From positions 1-64,000 of the forward strand of contig NZ_VUOA01000028.1 of assembly GCF_008386575.1 (NCBI RefSeq): a DNA stretch of 64,000 nt, given 5' to 3'. This DNA comes from Salinarimonas soli (GTDB taxonomy: Bacteria > Pseudomonadota > Alphaproteobacteria > Rhizobiales > Beijerinckiaceae). The position numbers were made by a program, and so were the translations under genes. A model generated the notes under the pieces. The model worked only from the letters and a program-made list of their open reading frames with translations. It had not been told where the DNA came from and did not search any database. The first letter of the stretch is position 1. Each line of letters begins with the position of its first letter. Positions 1 through 8,247 of the stretch are shown here, one piece after another.

Positions 1-39
1 GGGGTGAGGGGGTACGACGCTGGTCCAGCGGTCTCCAGC

Positions 40-257
40 CCCCTCATGCTGAGGCGCCCTGCGCAGCAGGGCCTCGAAGCACGCAGCACCTCGCCACAGC
101 CGTCCGGAGATCCCCGGAGCGCCCTTCGAGGCCCTGCTCCGCAGGGCACCTCAGGACGAGGGTGCGGGCGGGGGCACCGGAGCGGGAGACCGCTGGTTTG
201 CCGTCGTACCCCCTCACCCCCTGGCACTTCGTGCATCCCTCTCCCCTTAGAGGGGAG
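40..257. repeat. Intergenic repeat mosaic: family A and family B copies
   Basis: No gene is supported in bases 1-266. Bases about 40-163 are a copy of a roughly 125-nt repeat (family A). It starts CCTCATGCTGAGG and ends CCTCAGGACGAGGG, with internal arms that name-match as GCCTCGAAG/CTTCGAGG. Other copies lie near 11330, 17006 and 46128. Bases about 209-257 are family B: CCCTCACCCCCTGGCACTT, then a short CTCTCC/GGAGAG hairpin. It recurs near 1866 and 17155. Both look like non-coding palindromic interspersed elements. The neighbouring gene ends at 267, so the hairpins could also act at its 3' end. Confidence 0.75.
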
Positions 258-266
258 CCACCCCCG

Positions 267-1646
267 TCACCTCAGCGGGATCGCCAACGTCGCCCGCAAT
301 CCCGGACCGTTGTCCTCCAGGATCAGCCGGCCGCCGTGCAGCCCCGCGACGGCGGTAACGAGGCTCAGGCCGAGGCCGAAGCCGGGGCGGGTGCGGGCGG
401 TCTCCAGGCGCACGAAGCGCTCCAGCACCCGGTCGCGCTCGGCCGCCGGGATGCCCGGCCCCCGGTCGGCCACCGTGATCAAGGCCTCGGCTCCCACGCG
501 GCGGGCGCTCACGACCACGGGCTTCTCCCCCTCGCCGGGCGCGGGCGCGCCGTACTTGATGGCGTTGTCGACGAGGTTCGCGATGGCCTGGCCGAGGAGC
601 TCGCGGTTGCCGCGCACCGGCAGGCTCCCCTCGATCCGCGCCTCGAAGCTCATGCCGGCCTCCTCGGCCAGCGCATCGTAGAGCTCCGCCACGCCGCGGG
701 CAGCCTCGGCAGCGTCGATGTCGGAGAGGATGTCCTGCGCGTTGCCCGCCTCCAGCCGCGCGATCATCAGGAGCGCGTTGAAGACGCGGATGAGGTTCTC
801 GCTCTCCTCGATATTAGCCTCGAGCGCGGCGCGCAGCTCGTCGGGGGTGCGGGCGGTGCGCAGGGCCTCGTCGGCCCGGTTGCGCAGACGGGTGAGCGGG
901 GTCTTCAGATCATGGGCGATGTTGTCCGACACCTGCCGCATGCCGGCCATGAGCACGCCGATGCGGTCCAGCATGGCGTTGAGGTTCCCGGCCAGGCGGT
1001 CGAGCTCGTCGCCGGTGCCGGCGAGCGGCAGCCGCCCGTGGAGGTGCCCCGCCATGATGAACTGCGTGGTGTCGGTCATGGCATCGATGCGCCGCAGGAC
1101 GCGCTTCGTGACGAACAGCCCGCCGAAGAAGCCGAGGCCCAGCACGAGCAGCATGGACCAGCCGAAGGCGCGGCGGATCACGTCGCGCAGGCGCGCCCGC
1201 TCCTCCACGTCGCGCCCGACGAGGAGGCGGAAGCCCCCCGGCAGGACGAAGACCCGCACCACCGCCCGGTGCGGCTCGCCGAAACGCTCCTCGCGCCGCC
1301 CGCGCTGATAGGTGATCTCGCGCTGGCCCGGCCGGTCGAGGACGCCGGGCTCCAGGGCGTCGACATTGCCGGCCACCCGCTCGCCGGCGGGCGTGGTGAC
1401 GAGGTAGAGCGAGGCGCCCGGCTCGCGCGAGCGCGCCTCCACCACCGCGATGAGCTGGCGCAGGCCCCCCACCCGGTACTGCTCGGCCAGCCCCGTGATC
1501 TCCGCCTCCACGGTGCCGACCAGCCCCTGGAACAGCAGGCGCTGCGCGTTCCAGGCCACGTAGCCGAGGGTGCCGAACGCCGACAGGGCAAAGACCACGA
1601 GATAGACGAGCGACAGGCGGAAGGCGGTGGAGCGAAAGAGCTTCAC
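267..1646 (-). CDS. Sensor histidine kinase (two transmembrane segments, HAMP)
   Basis: Inner-membrane sensor kinase expected to phosphorylate the response regulator encoded just upstream. In a 459-aa protein I see a first membrane segment around residues 10-30, a periplasmic loop of about 130 residues, a second membrane segment around 162-180, a HAMP linker, a HisKA box HDLKTPLTRL with the phospho-acceptor His near residue 245, the N box LVDNAIKYG and the G1 box DRGPGI. I chose the GTG at 1646 because upstream in-frame codons run straight through a family B repeat and read PHPRPLSHPGEG, which is translated repeat. The stimulus is unknown. The overall architecture is that of EnvZ/QseC-like OmpR-partner kinases. 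Confidence 0.9.
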   Translation of the reverse strand: MKLFRSTAFRLSLVYLVVFALSAFGTLGYVAWNAQRLLFQGLVGTVEAEITGLAEQYRVGGLRQLIAVVEARSREPGASLYLVTTPAGERVAGNVDALEPGVLDRPGQREITYQRGRREERFGEPHRAVVRVFVLPGGFRLLVGRDVEERARLRDVIRRAFGWSMLLVLGLGFFGGLFVTKRVLRRIDAMTDTTQFIMAGHLHGRLPLAGTGDELDRLAGNLNAMLDRIGVLMAGMRQVSDNIAHDLKTPLTRLRNRADEALRTARTPDELRAALEANIEESENLIRVFNALLMIARLEAGNAQDILSDIDAAEAARGVAELYDALAEEAGMSFEARIEGSLPVRGNRELLGQAIANLVDNAIKYGAPAPGEGEKPVVVSARRVGAEALITVADRGPGIPAAERDRVLERFVRLETARTRPGFGLGLSLVTAVAGLHGGRLILEDNGPGLRATLAIPLR

Positions 1647-1670
1647 GACCGGCCCGGGGCGCCGGAACGC

Positions 1671-1916
1671 ACTCCCCTCTCCCGGATGGGAGAGGGGCCG
1701 GGGGTGAGGGTGGGCGGCCGGTCGTGTGGTCACCACGGCGCCGCCCCTTCCCCGGTCATCCCCGGGCTTGACCCGGGGACCCAGGCCGACGCTCCGGGGG
1801 GATGGCCGGGTTGCGCCTGGTCATGACAAGCGGAAGGGTTGGAGCGAGCTGGTTTCAGCGCGCTACCCTCACCCCCTGGCACTTCGTGCATCCCTCTCCC
1901 ATCCGGGAGAGGGGAG
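1671..1916. repeat. Three intergenic repeats between the kinase and regulator genes
   Basis: The 286-nt gap holds only repeats. About 1671-1710 is a family B hairpin in inverted orientation. About 1755-1833 is family C: GTCATCCCCGGGCTTGACCC followed by GGCC and ending CATGACAAGCGG, also present near 8031. About 1866-1916 is a direct family B copy. Family C resembles the very common palindromic PSSPG-type intergenic repeat of alphaproteobacteria. The elements separate two genes that would otherwise form a tight operon. Confidence 0.75.
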
Positions 1917-1932
1917 CGCGTCGCGTCCGCCC

Positions 1933-2628
1933 TCACGCGCCCCCCTCCCCACCGACGCGGATCATGTAGCCGGCGCCGCGGACCGTGTGGATGAGGGGGC
2001 GGTCGAAGCCGCGGTCGATCTTGCCGCGAAGGCGGGAGACGTGGACGTCGACCACGTTGGTTTGGGGGTCGAAATGGTAGTCCCAGACGTGCTCCAGGAG
2101 CATGGTCCGGGTCACCACCTGGCCGGCGTTCTTCATGAGGTATTCGAGGAGGCGGAACTCCCGGGGCTGGAGCACGATCTCGGCGCCGCCGCGGGTGACG
2201 CGGTGGGAGAGGCGGTCGAGCTCCAGGTCGCCGACGCGGTAGACGGTCGACTCGGCCGCGGGCGCCGTGCGGCGGCGGCGCGCCAGGACCTCGACCCGGG
2301 CGAGGAGCTCGGAGAAGGCGTAGGGCTTGGGGAGATAGTCGTCGCCGCCGGCCCGCAGGCCCTTCACCCGGTCGTCCACCTGGCCCAGCGCCGAGAGGAT
2401 CAGGACGGGCGTCTCGCCCCCCTGCTCGCGCAGGGAGCGGATGAGGGACAGGCCGTCGAGCTTCGGGAGCATGCGGTCGACGACGAGCACGTCGTAGTCG
2501 CCGCTCTCGGCCATGCCGTAACCCGTGAGCCCGTCGGCCGCATGATCCGCCACGTGGCCCGCCTCGCGGAACGCCTTGACGAGGAAGGCCGCGGCCTCGC
2601 GGTCGTCCTCGATGATCAGGATGTGCAT
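1933..2628 (-). CDS. OmpR-family response regulator
   Basis: A 231-aa DNA-binding response regulator. The receiver domain begins MHILIIEDDR, with the acidic pair at residues 8-9, the phospho-acceptor Asp near residue 51 (VLVVDRMLPKLDG) and the switch Lys in DDYLPKPYAF. The C-terminal half is a winged-helix trans_reg_C domain ending with the conserved VHVSRLRGKID and RGAGYMIR. The start at 2628 places the first beta strand at the usual position; the longer in-frame extension is low-complexity Pro/Ala sequence running back through the terminator. It is the presumed partner of the kinase at 267-1646 on the same strand. An independent promoter is likely, because a strong terminator separates it from the protease gene upstream. 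Confidence 0.93.
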   Translation of the reverse strand: MHILIIEDDREAAAFLVKAFREAGHVADHAADGLTGYGMAESGDYDVLVVDRMLPKLDGLSLIRSLREQGGETPVLILSALGQVDDRVKGLRAGGDDYLPKPYAFSELLARVEVLARRRRTAPAAESTVYRVGDLELDRLSHRVTRGGAEIVLQPREFRLLEYLMKNAGQVVTRTMLLEHVWDYHFDPQTNVVDVHVSRLRGKIDRGFDRPLIHTVRGAGYMIRVGGEGGA

Positions 2629-2700
2629 GGGCGGGCTCCACGGGCGGGGCACGGGGCCGCTCGACGGGTGATCGATCTCATGCCGCCACTGTAACGCTTG

Positions 2701-2747
2701 AAACGCAAAAGCGGCAGACCGGTCGGGGGGAGGGACCGGTCCGCCGC
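2701..2747 (-). terminator. Rho-independent terminator after the protease gene
   Basis: Read on the minus strand, a stem GCGGCGGACCGGTC is followed by a C-rich loop and its partner GACCGGTCTGCCGC (one mismatch), then TTTTGCGTTT. A long GC stem followed by T-rich sequence is unusual in this GC-rich window. It lies between the protease stop at 2805 and the regulator start at 2628. Confidence 0.75.
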
Positions 2748-2804
2748 AGCCTTGCTGCCGGGCGCCCTTGGGGGGGGGTAAGGTTGCGGCGCCCGGCGCC
2801 GGCA

Positions 2805-4007
2805 TCAGGCGCCGGAGAGGCGCCCGACCTCGAGATCGAGGGTCTGCTCGCGGCCCTGGCGCAGGACCTTGAGCGGGACCTTGGTGCCCGGCGCGATGGA
2901 GGCCACCTTGCGCGACAGCTCGCGGGCGTCCTTGATCGCCTCGCCGTTGACGGAGAGGATCACGTCGCCTGAGCGCACGCCCGCCTTCTCGGCCGGGGTG
3001 CCCTTCTGGGCCTCCGCCACGAGGGCGCCGCGGGCCTCCTTGAGGCCGATCGCCTCGGCGATCTCCTTGGTGACCGGCTGGATCTGCACGCCGATGAAGC
3101 CGCGGGTCACGGAGCCGTTGGTCTTGAGCTCGGTCACCACCTGCTGGACCACGTGGGCGGGGATCGCGAAGGCGATGCCGACATTGCCGCCCGAGGGCGA
3201 GAAGATCGCGGTGTTCACGCCCACGACCTCGCCCTTGAGGTTGAAGGTCGGGCCGCCCGAGTTGCCCCGGTTCACCGCCGCGTCGATCTGCATGTAGTCG
3301 TCGTAGGGACCCGAGCCGATGTCGCGGTGCTGCGCCGAGACGATGCCCGCTGTCACCGTGCCGCCGAGGCCGAACGGGTTGCCGATGGCCACGACCCAGT
3401 CGCCGACGCGGCCCTTCTCGGGGGCGAGGCGGACATACGGGAAATCGCCGCCCTCGTTCACCTTCACGAGCGCCAGGTCGGTCTTCGGGTCGGTGCCCAC
3501 CACCTTGGCGTCCAGCGTGCGGCCGTCGTCCATGACGACCTGGACCTCGGCGGCGTTGTCGACCACGTGGTTGTTCGTCACGAGATAGCCGTCGCCCGAG
3601 ATGAAGAAGCCCGAGCCCTGGCTCATGCCGGGCTGCGCGGGACCGCGGCGCGGGCCCATGCCGGGGCCGTTCGGGCCGCCACGGCCCTGGCCCTCGAAGC
3701 GGCGGAACAGCTCGGCGAGCGGGTGGTCGTCGGGGAGGTCGGGCATGCCGAAGCGCCCGCCGCGCTCGCCGGTGTCGGCCGCCGCGACGGCCTTGGTCTT
3801 CACGCGCACCGACACCACGGCGGGCTTCACCCGCTCCACCACGTCGGCGAAGGAGGGCACGGCGGCGGGCTTGTCGAGGGAGAGGACCTCGGCGCGGGCG
3901 GGCTGGAACGGCACGACGACGCCGGACCCCAGCGCCCCGCCGGTCAGGAGAGCGGCGAGCGCCACGGCGCCCATCCAGCGGGCGCGGCCATTGGGGGGAT
4001 TGGTCAT
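2805..4007 (-). CDS. Periplasmic trypsin-like (Do/Deg family) serine protease with one PDZ domain
   Basis: Envelope quality-control protease of the HtrA/Do family. An N-terminal hydrophobic signal (about residues 10-35) is followed by a Gly/Arg-rich linker and a trypsin domain with the triad His147 (TNNHVVD), Asp177 (KTDLALV) and Ser250 (GNSGGP). A single PDZ domain follows (FIGVQIQPV to about residue 395). The protein ends right after this PDZ, so at 400 aa it is shorter than two-PDZ DegP/MucD proteins of about 480-500 aa. No second PDZ is found in any frame downstream. The start could be 4007 or 4016: the GAGGAG sits 11 or 2 nt upstream respectively. Proximity to a two-component system suggests envelope stress response, but a terminator separates them. 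Confidence 0.9.
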   Translation of the reverse strand: MTNPPNGRARWMGAVALAALLTGGALGSGVVVPFQPARAEVLSLDKPAAVPSFADVVERVKPAVVSVRVKTKAVAAADTGERGGRFGMPDLPDDHPLAELFRRFEGQGRGGPNGPGMGPRRGPAQPGMSQGSGFFISGDGYLVTNNHVVDNAAEVQVVMDDGRTLDAKVVGTDPKTDLALVKVNEGGDFPYVRLAPEKGRVGDWVVAIGNPFGLGGTVTAGIVSAQHRDIGSGPYDDYMQIDAAVNRGNSGGPTFNLKGEVVGVNTAIFSPSGGNVGIAFAIPAHVVQQVVTELKTNGSVTRGFIGVQIQPVTKEIAEAIGLKEARGALVAEAQKGTPAEKAGVRSGDVILSVNGEAIKDARELSRKVASIAPGTKVPLKVLRQGREQTLDLEVGRLSGA

Positions 4008-4136
4008 GGTGGGCATTGCTCCTCGAGGGGGTGAACCATCGTTGAGGCGCACCATGAGCCCCCGCGGATTACGGGGCTTTGGCCGGGGGATGACGATTTC
4101 GTAAGGTTGGCGGGTCGCGCGGGAGGCGTGGTGGTT

Positions 4137-4299
4137 CCCCCCTCACCCGGGCCTGCGGCCCGACCTCTCCCACCAGGGGAGAGGTTGCCGCGCTGCGCGC
4201 GGCTCCAGCCATCGGCCGGCGCGCCTCGCGTCAGCTCGGCGGAGCCGAGCCAACCTCCCCCTCGATGGGGGAGGTCGACGCGAAGCGTCGGGTGAGGGT
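4137..4299. repeat. Family B-like hairpin repeats
   Basis: The gap between the protease and moaD holds two CTCACCC-plus-hairpin elements. One is at about 4137-4185 (CCTCTCCCACCAGGGGAGAGG). The other is at about 4250-4299, where CCTCCCCCTCGATGGGGGAGG is followed by GACGCGAAGCGTC, itself a small palindrome. I see no coding potential between 4056 and 4333. Confidence 0.65.
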
Positions 4300-4333
4300 G
4301 GCAGCGCCGACGGAGCCGGAGAAGCCGGACCGG

Positions 4334-4591
4334 CTAGCCCCCCGTCATCGGCGGGAAGAAGGCGATCTCGCGGGCGTCGCCCAGCGCGGTGGCGGGCTTG
4401 ACGTGGACGTGGTCGATGGCGGCGCGGACGACACCCTCGTTCTCGAAGGCATGCTCGTATTCCTCGCCGCGCCCTTTCAGCCAGCGCACGAGGTCGAGCA
4501 CCGTCGCGATACCGTCCGGCAGCTCGACGGTCTCCTCTGGCTTGCCCACCCGCTCGCGGACCCAGGCGAAGTACACGATCTTGAGCCGCAT
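4334..4591 (-). CDS. moaD: Molybdopterin synthase small subunit MoaD
   Basis: Sulfur-carrier subunit of molybdopterin synthase (MPT synthase), 85 aa, a normal length. It has the ubiquitin-like pattern beginning MRLKIVYFAWVRERVG and ends with the obligatory Gly-Gly (FFPPMTGG), which is adenylated and thiocarboxylated by MoeB. The start codon shares one base with the pgsA stop (TGATG), so translation is probably coupled to pgsA. The partner MoaE is not encoded downstream in the window. pgsA-moaD linkage is common in Hyphomicrobiales as I recall it, usually followed by moaE. Confidence 0.92.
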   Translation of the reverse strand: MRLKIVYFAWVRERVGKPEETVELPDGIATVLDLVRWLKGRGEEYEHAFENEGVVRAAIDHVHVKPATALGDAREIAFFPPMTGG

Positions 4592-5190
4592 CACGGTCCC
4601 TCGTCGACGAGGTGCTTCACCCCCGCCCGGAAATAATCCCACCCCGTATAGATGGTGAGCACGGCCGCGATCCACAGGAGCCCGATGCCGACCGCCGTGA
4701 TGCCGGGCAGGATCGTCTCCCCCGCCGGTCCCGCGATGAGCACGCCGATGGCGGCGAGCTGGAGGGCGGTCTTCCATTTCGCGACGCGGCTCACGGGCAC
4801 GCTCACCTTCAGCTCGGCGAGGAACTCGCGCAGCCCCGACACGAGGATCTCGCGGCACAGGATCACGATGGCGGCCCACAGGGACCAGCTCGTGATGGTG
4901 CGGTCGTGGGCGAGCATCAGGAGGCTCGCCGCCACGAGGAGCTTGTCGGCGATCGGGTCGAGCATGCGGCCCAGCGCGGATTGCTGGGAAAGCGCGCGGG
5001 CGAGGTAGCCGTCGAGATAATCGGTGAGGGCCGCGACGATGAAGACCCCGAGCGCCGTCCAGCGGGCCCACGGCTCGGTGGGCCAGAACAGGAGAGCGAC
5101 CACGGCGGGCACCGCCGCGCACCGTCCGTAGGTCAGCAGGTTGGGCAGGCTCAGCGCCTTGGACCGGGAGAGAGGCGGGGCGACGCTCAT
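4591..5190 (-). CDS. pgsA: CDP-diacylglycerol-glycerol-3-phosphate 3-phosphatidyltransferase
   Basis: Integral membrane enzyme making phosphatidylglycerol phosphate from CDP-diacylglycerol and glycerol-3-phosphate, the committed step to phosphatidylglycerol and cardiolipin. The 199-aa protein begins with the typical SLPNLLTYGR segment. It carries the full CDP-alcohol phosphotransferase signature DYLDGYLAR, eight residues, G-x3-D-x3-D (GRMLDPIADK). About five hydrophobic segments follow. The ATG at 5190 is chosen because the signature region then sits at the family's usual distance from the N-terminus. Transcribed leftward with moaD. Confidence 0.93.
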   Translation of the reverse strand: MSVAPPLSRSKALSLPNLLTYGRCAAVPAVVALLFWPTEPWARWTALGVFIVAALTDYLDGYLARALSQQSALGRMLDPIADKLLVAASLLMLAHDRTITSWSLWAAIVILCREILVSGLREFLAELKVSVPVSRVAKWKTALQLAAIGVLIAGPAGETILPGITAVGIGLLWIAAVLTIYTGWDYFRAGVKHLVDEGP

Positions 5191-5389
5191 GAGACGCCGA
5201 GGAAACATGCCGGGGGCGGGGGCGTCAATGGTTGATCCACCCGCGCCGGCCTGCCCGGGGGCCGGGTCGCGCAATCGTTATGGGCAGGCTCTGCGGCTTG
5301 CGACGGCGACGAAGCCCCGCACGCGATCGTCTCGCATCCGCGCCGCAATCGGGTTACATAAAGGGCAGTCCGTCACCCCAGAGCCCGCG

Positions 5390-6823
5390 ATGACCGCCCA
5401 TCCCACCTCGCCGCAGTTCAAGGAGAACGCCGCGCGCGCTCTCGCCGACACGCAGCTCCAGCGCGCTTTAGGCAACGTGCGCAGCGGCTTCATCGACAAG
5501 CGCCAGGCCGCTGCCGACCGGCTGCCCGAGTTCGAGGAGCTGCGGGACCAGGCGCGGGACATCAAGAACCACACGCTCCAGCACCTCGACCTCTATATCG
5601 AGCGCTACGAGGCCAAGGTGAAGGCCGCGGGCGGGCACGTCCACTTCGCCCGCACGGCGGAGGAGGCCCGGGCGCTCGTCCTGCAGATCTGCCGCGACCA
5701 GGGGGCCCGCACGGTCACCAAGGGCAAGTCGATGATCACCGAGGAGATCGGGCTCAACGCCCATCTCGAGGGCGCCGGCATCACCCCCGTCGAGACGGAT
5801 CTGGGCGAGTACATCATCCAGCTGCGCGGCGAGATGCCGTCCCACATCATCGCGCCCGCCGTCCACCTCAACGCCACGCAGGTGGAGGAGGACTTCCGCC
5901 GGGTCCACACCCATCTCGACGCGGAGCGCGACCTCTCCGAGCCGGTGCAGCTCCTCACCGAGGCCCGCGCGGTGCTGCGCCAGCGCTTCCTCGCGGCGGA
6001 TGTCGGCATCACGGGGGCGAACTTCCTCGTCGCCGAGACGGGCACCTCGATCATCGTCACCAACGAGGGCAACGGCGACCTCACCCAGATCCTCCCGAAG
6101 ACCCACATCGTGCTCGCCTCCATCGAGAAGCTCGTGCCGACGCTGGAGGACGTGAGCCAGATCCTGCGGGTGCTCGCCCGCTCGGCCACGGGCCAGGAGC
6201 TCTCCGTCTACACCACCTTCTCGACGGGCCCGCGCCGGGAGGCCGACCTCGACGGCCCCGAGAACTACCACGTCATCCTTCTCGACAACGGGCGCTCCTC
6301 CATGCTCGGCACGAGCTTCGAGGAGATGCTGCGCTGCATCCGCTGCGGCGCCTGCATGAACCATTGCCCCGTCTACCACGCGGTCGGCGGGCACGCCTAT
6401 GGCTGGGTCTATCCCGGCCCCATGGGCGCGGTGCTCACCCCGACGCTGATCGGCGTCGACAAGGCGGGGCACCTGCCCAACGCCTCCACCTTCTGCGGCC
6501 GGTGCGAGAGCGTGTGCCCCGTGCGCATCCCGCTGCCGAAGCTCATGCGGCACTGGCGCGAGCGCGAGTTCGAGCGCCACCTCACCCCCGCCACCGTGCG
6601 CTCGGGGCTGAAGACCTGGGCCTTCTTCGCCAAGCGCCCGGGGCTCTACCGGCTCGCGACCCGCATCGGCATGGGGGCGCTCGCGCTCGCCGGCCGCGCC
6701 AAGGGCCGCTTCGCCTGGCTGCCCTTCGCCGACGGCTGGACCAAGCACCGCGACTTCCCCGTGCCCCAGGGCGGCACCTTCCAGGCCCGCTGGGCGCAGG
6801 AGCGGGCCAAGAGGGCGGCGTGA
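5390..6823 (+). CDS. lutB: Lactate utilization iron-sulfur protein LutB
   Basis: Iron-sulfur subunit of the LutABC L-lactate oxidation complex, 477 aa, full length. An N-terminal LUD domain (about residues 70-300, with VTKGKSM and ITGANFLVAETGT) is followed by two ferredoxin-like clusters, CIRCGACMNHCP and CGRCESVCP, and a C-terminal tail with the HWRERE pattern. The ATG at 5390 precedes MTAHPTSPQFKENA, the normal family start; an in-frame extension upstream is Arg/Pro-rich and overlaps divergent pgsA. lutA, which normally precedes lutB, is absent here. The stop overlaps the next gene by one base. Confidence 0.93.
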   Translation: MTAHPTSPQFKENAARALADTQLQRALGNVRSGFIDKRQAAADRLPEFEELRDQARDIKNHTLQHLDLYIERYEAKVKAAGGHVHFARTAEEARALVLQICRDQGARTVTKGKSMITEEIGLNAHLEGAGITPVETDLGEYIIQLRGEMPSHIIAPAVHLNATQVEEDFRRVHTHLDAERDLSEPVQLLTEARAVLRQRFLAADVGITGANFLVAETGTSIIVTNEGNGDLTQILPKTHIVLASIEKLVPTLEDVSQILRVLARSATGQELSVYTTFSTGPRREADLDGPENYHVILLDNGRSSMLGTSFEEMLRCIRCGACMNHCPVYHAVGGHAYGWVYPGPMGAVLTPTLIGVDKAGHLPNASTFCGRCESVCPVRIPLPKLMRHWREREFERHLTPATVRSGLKTWAFFAKRPGLYRLATRIGMGALALAGRAKGRFAWLPFADGWTKHRDFPVPQGGTFQARWAQERAKRAA

Positions 6824-7326
6824 TGGACGAGCCGGGGCGCCGCCGCGACAGCCTCTACGAGACGGATTTCTTCCGCTGGACCCAGGAGCAGGCCGAGCGC
6901 CTGCGCCGCGCCGGCGCGGAGCGCGTGAACGCGCCGCTCGACTGGGAGAACCTCGCGGAGGAGATCGAGAGCTTGGGGCGGCGCGACAGACGGGAGGCGA
7001 CGAGCCTTCTCTCCCTCATCCTGATCCACCTGGTGAAGCTCGCCCACTCGCCCCGGAGCGAGCCGCGCCGCGGCTGGATCAAGGAGCTGCGGGCGTTCCG
7101 CAAACGCCTCGATCGCGTCCTGCGCGACAGCCCGAGCCTTGCCGCGCGCGTACCCGACTTCGTGAGCGAGGAGCGCGGGCGGGTGACCGAGCTGACCGAG
7201 GGGCTTTTCCTGGAGCAGGGGGAGCCCGTCGACGAAGGCCGCATCGCCGCCTATCTCGACGCGCTGCCCATGGACGCCATCCGCGACGAAGCCTTCATCC
7301 CCGACCCGCCAGAGCCCCTGCCATGA
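6823..7326 (+). CDS. DUF29 family protein inside the lutB-lutC operon
   Basis: A 167-aa protein with the DUF29 pattern: YETDFFRWTQEQAERLR near the N-terminus, WENLAEEIESLGRRDRRE near residue 50, and a helical segment with HLVKLAHSP and WIKELRAFRKRL. DUF29 proteins have no assigned biochemical function as far as I know. It is encoded between lutB and lutC with the start overlapping lutB by one base (TGATG) and the stop overlapping the lutC start (ATGA), so all three are translationally coupled. No signal peptide or membrane segment; likely cytosolic and helical. Confidence 0.85.
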   Translation: MDEPGRRRDSLYETDFFRWTQEQAERLRRAGAERVNAPLDWENLAEEIESLGRRDRREATSLLSLILIHLVKLAHSPRSEPRRGWIKELRAFRKRLDRVLRDSPSLAARVPDFVSEERGRVTELTEGLFLEQGEPVDEGRIAAYLDALPMDAIRDEAFIPDPPEPLP

Positions 7327-7997
7327 CCTCCGCCCGCGACGACATCCTCTCCAACATCCGCCGCTCGCTCGGCGTCACGGGCGCCGAGCGCACGCGCCAG
7401 GGCATCGTGGACGAGCGGATCGACCGGGCGCCCCGCGGCGTGATCCCCAAGCGCGGCCAGGTGAGCGGGCGCGAGCGGCTCGATCTGTTCCGGGCGCAGG
7501 TCGAGGGGGCGCTCGCGACGATCACGGAGGTGGCGAGCCCCGACGAGGTACCCGCCGCCGTGGCCGAGTTCCTGCGCGGCCACAACCTTCCCGCCACGAT
7601 CCGGCGGGGCGACGACCCGCGCTTTGCCGCCATGCCCTGGGCCGAGACGGCGCTGGAGGTGAGCCAGGGCGTGAGCGAGGGGCGCGACCTCAACGCCGTC
7701 TCCCACGCCTTCGGCGGCGTCGCCGAGACGGGCACGCTCGTGATGGTGTCCGGCCCCGAGAACCCCTCGACCCTCAACTTCCTGCCCGACAACCACATCG
7801 TCGTGGTCGAGGCCAAGGACCTGCAGGGCGACTACGAGAGCGCCTGGGCCAAGGTACGCCGCGCCTACGGCAAGGGCGAGATGCCCCGCACGGTGAACTT
7901 CATCACCGGCCCCTCCCGCTCCGGCGACATCGAGCAGACCCTCCTGCTCGGTGCTCATGGCCCCCGGCGCCTGCACGTGATTGTGGTGGGCGGCTAG
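7323..7997 (+). CDS. lutC: Lactate utilization protein LutC
   Basis: LUD-domain subunit of the LutABC L-lactate oxidation system, 224 aa. It shows the family N-terminus SARDDILSNIRRSLG, the core FGGVAETGTLVMVSGPENPS, and the C-terminal TGPSRSGDIEQTLLLGAHGP, which matches the sugar-isomerase-like LUD fold. The ATG lies within the ATGA overlap with the DUF29 gene. Together with LutB this would support growth on or detoxification of L-lactate, provided a LutA is encoded elsewhere. Confidence 0.92.
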   Translation: MTSARDDILSNIRRSLGVTGAERTRQGIVDERIDRAPRGVIPKRGQVSGRERLDLFRAQVEGALATITEVASPDEVPAAVAEFLRGHNLPATIRRGDDPRFAAMPWAETALEVSQGVSEGRDLNAVSHAFGGVAETGTLVMVSGPENPSTLNFLPDNHIVVVEAKDLQGDYESAWAKVRRAYGKGEMPRTVNFITGPSRSGDIEQTLLLGAHGPRRLHVIVVGG

Positions 7998-8030
7998 CCC
8001 GCTCTTCACTCCGCGGATGTGATCTCCCAC

Positions 8031-8110
8031 CGTCATCCCCGGGCCTGACCCGGGGAACCAGGCCAACGCGCCGACTGGATAGCCGGGTCAAGCCCGGCCA
8101 TGACAAGCGG
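8031..8110. repeat. Family C intergenic repeat copy
   Basis: CGTCATCCCCGGGCCTGACC through GCCGGGTCAAGCCCGGCCATGACAAGCGG (in parts) forms a long imperfect inverted repeat. It is nearly the same as the copy at about 1755-1833. The remaining bases of the 7998-8247 gap show nothing else, apart from the presumed promoter of the transpeptidase. Confidence 0.75.
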
Positions 8111-8247
8111 AGCGGTTTCCATAGCCTCCCGATCTGGCCCGCCAGCCATCCCGTCCCAATCTGACCTCCGCCTCCCCCCGGCACCTTACGCTTCGTTCAC
8201 CGCCGTCGGGCACACTCGGTTAAGGTAAACGGACCGAGTACCCCTGG

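Noticed and set aside
162-1826. Long plus-strand frames over the histidine kinase gene
   Set aside because: The minus strand carries HAMP, HisKA and HATPase motifs; the plus-strand translation is biased and passes through repeats.
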